From contig JAQOTA010000050.1 of the NCBI GenBank assembly GCA_029532415.1, positions 3,162,001 through 3,226,000 on the forward strand: a stretch of 64,000 nt of DNA, written 5' to 3'. Both the position numbers and the translations under genes were made by a program. Source of the stretch: Marasmius tenuissimus (lineage: Eukaryota; Basidiomycota; Agaricomycetes; Agaricales; Marasmiaceae). Shown here piece after piece: positions 59,491 through 64,000 of this stretch (its first letter is position 1; each line of letters starts with the position of its first letter). The notes under the pieces are model-generated. The model was not told where the DNA came from. It did no database searches and saw only the letters and a list, made by a program, of their open reading frames with translations.

Positions 59491-59768
59491 CGACCTGATG
59501 CCTAGATACCTCCTTAATTCCTGTAGCATTGCATTTCACGGTTTTGTTCCTCCTCCTATATCTTGATTGCATTATCGCAACTTGCCATGTTATCGTACGT
59601 GTATCAACTTTAGAACTGCTCTCTCCGAACTAGCACACATCGCTTTCCTTGGTATAATCCACTTGGCATCGTGCTTTCTGCTGCATGTACATGTAGACTA
59701 CTGTACAATATAACTATTACATCCGTTCTTCTTCCAAACTCTAGTTCAGATTCATTCCCTCTAGCCAT

Positions 59769-60357
59769 CTACGAAGTCACGTCATTGATGAGCTTTTCGT
59801 ACATCCCATCCAAAACGCTCGCCGCCTCATGTATCTCCTTATTACCAGTGTCTAACGCCATCACCGACGACGGAAGGTGGTATGCAAGCAACGTTCCAGA
59901 GCGGTCCTCTTTCTCGAGGACGAGCAGACGCGGGGGGATGTTATACGCAGCCCGCAAGTCGTGCTTCATAATGGTTTGTGCGACCAAGGGATTGGCGATG
60001 GTGTAGACAGCGACGACTGGGACTTTGTCGTCGAAGTGCTTGAGCCAGTTATCGTGTCGCACCGATGCGAAATGCCTGGATTTTTGGGAAGCGCGGCCGA
60101 GAGGGTCAATATCCACGACCTCAGAGTTAGAAAAACCATACGATCACTCACATAAAGTCTTTTCCTTGAGTTATCCGGGCGACTATCTCCTGCAGCTCCT
60201 CTTTGGATTGGGCTCTAGCCATAGAAGGAACCAGTTCCTTACTGGCTTCTCGATTGAGTCGGTCATCGAGACGTGAGATTACTTCTTGAGGAGAGAGTGA
60301 GGTCTCGAACTGCACGAGTTGAGCGGTGAAGGGGACGACTGTCTTGACTGCTGGCAT
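59769..60357 (-). CDS. DUF302-like small protein
   Basis: The start MPAVKTVVPFTAQLVQFETS is at 60357. Exon 1 ends at GKDF with donor GTGAGT; the best intron removes 85 bases and joins HFASVRHDNWLKHFDDK. Then VPVVAVYTIANPLVAQTIMK, YNIPPRLLVLEKED and SGTLLAYHLPSSVMAL follow, ending at 59769-59771. The alternation of strands and a helix, and segments like PRLLVLE and LLAYHLPSS, match the DUF302 fold found in bacteria and fungi, for which no biochemical role is settled. About 168 residues. Convergent with the HMG-box gene. Confidence 0.72.
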
Positions 60358-60855
60358 GGGAGGCGAATGGGGGTGAATGAAGCCGGGTTTCGATTCATGC
60401 TTACTTTATAGCCCCCAGCTGTCCAGCCTAGGTGGGCGGATATGTCGGAAGAGAATTAATTGGGAACTAGGACAGCAAACCCTAGTTGTGTCACGGGAGA
60501 GCTCGATTCTCGGAAGTTTGATGCGGGCCTTCATATCGATTGCTTCAAAAATTGAGTAGACATTGAACATTTTGACATGAAAGAAGCGGAGGACGAGTTT
60601 GAGGGCCGACTCCCGAGGCAGTACTTTTTGAATGGTTGATGTTGACTCTGGGTGAGTCGGCATCATGCAAGCCGTAGCATACAGAATTCATGATTGAGAG
60701 CCTACTGGGTATGAGCTAGAGCCAAATGCAAATGCATGCAGACGGAATGGAATGAAGGCCAAAGGCAAAATGCCAAATGGAGGGATCCCCGAATTCGCCG
60801 AGTGACTGGCGGTAAGACTGCCGCCCGGCACACTATTTTTCTTCTCTCATCCTCC
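60358..60855. other. Gap between DUF302-like gene and DBP8
   Basis: A divergent promoter region. An in-frame ATG at 60736 would extend DBP8 by 40 residues, but the added sequence does not look like the family. Nothing else is seen. Confidence 0.4.
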
Positions 60856-63013
60856 ATGAAATCAAAGGACTTGAAGCGCAAAGTCCTCACCTCAGACGAC
60901 CTTCTTCGAGTTCAAGAACAACCTTCAAGGAAAAAGGCGAAGACAGACTTTCTTCCTAAACGATCTTTACACGGTGACTATGGATCGGAATACGAAAGCG
61001 AGGACCCTGATGAAAACCAAGTGAAGGCCAGCGCTACAGACGGCTCCGACGAGGATGATGACGACGACACAGAGGAGGAGGATGAAGAAGGAGGAGGCGG
61101 AGAAGATGATGAACAGGATGAAAGCTCAGAGCTGGATGAGGACTCAGCAGAGCCAACCAATGACGCCAGTAGAATCGGATTATCACGCTTCAAATCGAAT
61201 CCCACAATAACTACCAAACCGTCTGAACAATCACAAACAAACTCGGAATCTCCTTCATCAAATACCTTTGCTGCGCTTGGTGCATCTGTACCCTTACGGA
61301 ACGCCCTAAAGTCGATATCAATCACCGCACCTACGCCTGTTCAGGCAGCATGTATACCAACCCTTCTTGCAGGTGAGATGGCAATCGCAACGTTCCATGA
61401 CGCGTTAACACCCACATTGATTCCCGTGCAGGAAGAGACTGTATAGGAAACGCGAAGACAGGTTCCGGCAAGACTATTGCGTTCGCTTTACCGATTCTAC
61501 AGAAACTTTCTGTCGACCCGTACGGACTATTTGCGCTGGTCCTCACACCTACAAGGTATTTGCTCACTTTCACAACTTGCATCCCATGAGACTGACCAAT
61601 GAATGCAGGGAACTCGCTTTCCAGATATCCGAACAATTCGCCGTCCTGGGGTCCCCTATGAATATTCGAACTGCAGTAGTCGTCGGGGGAATGGACATGA
61701 TGGCGCAAGCTTTAGAGCTCAGTAATCGACCGCACGTTGTAGTCGCAACTCCCGGGCGTATGGTAGACCACCTGAAGAGCGGAAATAACGACTGGAATCT
61801 CTCAAAAGTCAAATTCTTGGTGAGCGAGCGAGACAATCCCTTGAACCTAGCTCTAATGCTTGTGAAGTAGGTTCTTGATGAAGCGGATCGACTCCTTTCT
61901 TCCACTTTCACTTCAGACCTGTCGTATCTGTTTGAAGCTTTGCCCAAGGAGCGACAGACATGTCTCTTCACCGCGACGTGGACTCCGGCCATTGAATCTG
62001 TGGCGAACGCGACTCCCAAGCCAGGGAAGCAGCACCCTTTTATACACAAGATGACTGAGGAGTACGTCAACACCGTCCCAGCAAATCTCAGGCTAATGGA
62101 ATTTTGTCTCTACAGGGTTGAAACCGTGGCTACACTCAAACAGTATTATTTCCTGGTCCCCTCCCACGTCAGGGAAAGTTACCTCTTCTATCTCTTGTGC
62201 AACCCTCCGGAGAGCGTAGGTCACATGCGCCGAGCCCCTCCAGAAACCTACAAAGACAAGAAAAAGAAGGCGGCCAAGCAAAAGAACAAGAAGCAGGGGG
62301 ACGATGGGGAAGAGATCCTTCAGCCCCCTCCGACTATCATCTTTTGCGCCCGCACCAAGACAGCGGCCTACATAACACTTCTTCTGAAAAATCTATCAAT
62401 CCGGAGTACCGCGCTGCACTCACGATTGACACAACGGGAACGACTGACATCACTGTCGCTATTTCGGTCATCGGTCGTTCCCGTCCTCGTGTCGACGGAC
62501 GTGGGAGCTCGTGGACTGGATATTGACGATGTGGCGTTGGTCGTGAATTGGGACTTACCTGATGAACCCGAGGAGTACACACATCGCGTGGGTAGGACTG
62601 CTCGGGCTGGCCGAAGTGGAGTTTCCATGAGTTTCGTGACAGAACGAGATGAAGAGCGCGTCATAAAGGTGGAAAATCGAATTGGTGAGTGACTCGAGCT
62701 CGGCCGCCACCTCCGCCTCCTCAGACTCAGACTCAACTGACCCTGTATTTTCCTTTTTCGCGCGGTGGTCACTGGTCAGGCGTCAAACTGAATGAGTATT
62801 CATTCCCAGAGAATCAGGTGCTGGAGAAATTGAATGCTGTGTCCACGGCCAAGAGGCTGGCCAATATGGTGAGTTGTTTGACCGTATTTGACCGCGGGTC
62901 AACTCAGCGGAGAAAAATTAACTGACTGCGGAATAACTTGTTTACAGGAACTGCATGATGCGGATTTCGGAAAAAGGGAAAAGATTCACAGGCTCAAGGC
63001 TAGAACTCAGTGA
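60856..63013 (+). CDS. DBP8: DEAD-box RNA helicase DBP8 (DDX49)
   Basis: Nucleolar RNA helicase needed for early cleavages that yield 18S rRNA. The N-terminus is an acidic, Ser-rich extension (about 61020-61150) after [17 protein letters not shown]. Helicase motifs in order: Q motif [31 protein letters not shown], Ia LTPTRELAFQ, Ib [72 protein letters not shown] and [13 protein letters not shown]. All are intact. A Lys-rich insertion ([17 protein letters not shown]) lies between motifs III and IV. The C-terminus is [20 protein letters not shown], stop 63011-63013. Introns fall inside motifs I and II. Compare the motif-less relative at 50.8-54 kb. Confidence 0.92.
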
Positions 63014-63389
63014 CGTTGAGGCCGTTGGGTTGAAATCTGTACCTCAGTGTGGCGATCCTGTACCTGTATGAACGTGTAGAAGTGTTGCTCGATGGGTCCG
63101 AGATCGGTCGTGTGTACATGGTGTGCAATTTGCTCGGGTGAATTCTCCAGAAAACAAGACCGTCTCGGGTGTATTTTGACAAGACGCGCAATGAGGCTGA
63201 GCTGTTAGACTTGTATTAGACCAAAGTCTCGTATGGTCTTAGTCAGAGGTCAGTCGGTGCATCAAATCGGTTCAACCCAACTGAGCCATTCACTCCACCT
63301 TTCCTTTACACCCCCACTATCCTGGTTGGTACCCACGCTTAATTTTTGGTCTCGTCCGTCCGTTCAATTCTGCTCAACAGCCCCGTATT
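63014..63389. other. Gap between DBP8 and the BTB gene
   Basis: Holds the 3' end of DBP8 and the promoter of the BTB gene, with a pyrimidine-rich stretch at about 63280-63390. No gene seen. Confidence 0.45.
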
Positions 63390-64000
63390 ATGATGGACGT
63401 TACCGATTGGGATTCAGTTCTTCAATTCGCCTCGTCAGAGGACGTTGATGTGCCATCTTTTCAAGAAAGGGATACGGAGTTCCAGGACAAGGGTGGTTCA
63501 GTCAACCAGAATCAGATGCAGATTCCGACACCTCCAGTGCGCGCATATATGCTCTTTGTTTCGCGAAATTCATTGCTCATTGTCCTCTAGCAATCTCATG
63601 GAGGTTCGCCCATTGCTGAAGATCCGAACGATGGCAACGTTCTTGTTTCTGTGTCGACAACATTCTTTCCGGGGGCCAACAATCATACGCTTCCACCAGA
63701 CCTAGCATTGTTGTCGTCGGACTCGGTTTTCTTCTATGTTCACTCGGACCTCATCCTGGCAGCTTCGAGTAACCAGTTCCAGGAACTGTTGCCTGAAAAT
63801 TCGCCCAAGGCGGCGCAACGCTCATGGCACAATATGGTGGTTCACGTTGACGAGAAATCACCAGTCCTGAACATCATCTTACACGTCGTCTATGGAATGT
63901 CCTGCGCACATTACTCCCCCTCTTTTGAAACTCTTTCGGCCGCTGTAAATCGGCTTCCATCGTATGGAATACAACCGCTGGCTCATATCACGACCTCTTC
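63390..64000 (+). CDS. BTB/POZ-domain protein, 3' part beyond the window
   Basis: The start MMDVTDWDSVLQFASSEDVD is at 63390. Exon 1 ends at 63536 (donor GTGCGC) and exon 2 starts at 63591. After a disordered leader, TLPPDLALLSSDSVFFYVHS then DLILAASSNQFQELL is the BTB-type core used by a large agaricomycete family, followed by NIILHVVYGMSCAHYSPSFE and LPSYGIQPLAH. These proteins mediate protein-protein contacts; partners are unknown. The reading frame is still open at base 64000, so the gene is cut by the window edge. Confidence 0.72.

Overview
The window is nuclear DNA of a filamentous basidiomycete, most likely an agaricomycete. It holds about 32 protein-coding genes on both strands. Nearly all are split by short introns of roughly 50-75 bases with GT...AG ends, gaps between genes are short, and many neighbours are head-to-head pairs sharing 100-150 bp of promoter. 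The proteins are eukaryotic and fungal throughout. There is no operon, CRISPR array, phage gene or rRNA, and I found no tRNA gene.

Layout. 0.7-1.2 kb: a tiny cytochrome c oxidase subunit. 1.3-6.8 kb (minus): a Dicer-like ribonuclease with two intact RNase III domains and a decayed, N-terminally incomplete helicase. 7-11 kb: an unknown gene, a small membrane protein and the ribosome-biogenesis factor FAF1. 11-16.4 kb: a two-zinc-ribbon p27-like protein, a secretory-pathway GH47 mannosidase of the EDEM type with a PA domain, and APRT. 16.7-20.5 kb: ribosomal protein S1/S3a, ATG10 and acetyl-CoA acetyltransferase. 21-26.3 kb: two nearly identical secreted GH43 glycosidases in tandem, with a MITE-like element in the flank of the first copy. 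26.4-38.6 kb: two dynamin-like GTPase paralogues in opposite orientation around an unknown disordered-protein gene. 38.9-47.4 kb: EAF3, a His-rich protein, GPN3, PYM, an FMP32/MCUR1-type protein, PET191, IBA57/CAF17 and a phosphopantetheinyl transferase. 47.5-54 kb: ELP2 and a DEAD-box-derived protein in which every catalytic motif is lost. 54.6-64 kb: an RRM protein, FMC1, SUA5, an HMG-box factor, a DUF302 protein, DBP8 and the start of a BTB-domain gene.

Themes. Most genes are conserved housekeeping genes. Mitochondrial functions recur (COX8, FMP32-type, PET191, IBA57, AcpS-type PPTase, FMC1, and SUA5 and thiolase with presequence-like N-termini). Two genes act on tRNA modification (ELP2, SUA5), three in ribosome synthesis or structure (FAF1, DBP8, RPS1) and one in RNA interference (Dicer).

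The least ordinary material is the inverted pair of dynamin-like GTPases with shared 3-nt and 7-nt micro-exons and GC-AG introns in one copy, the eIF4A-like pseudohelicase, the Dicer with a broken helicase, and the duplicated GH43 block in which one copy preserves the empty insertion site of the transposon. Gene models were built by eye from splice signals and frame; exon limits are given where I traced them, and 5' ends are least certain for the Dicer and both GTPases.
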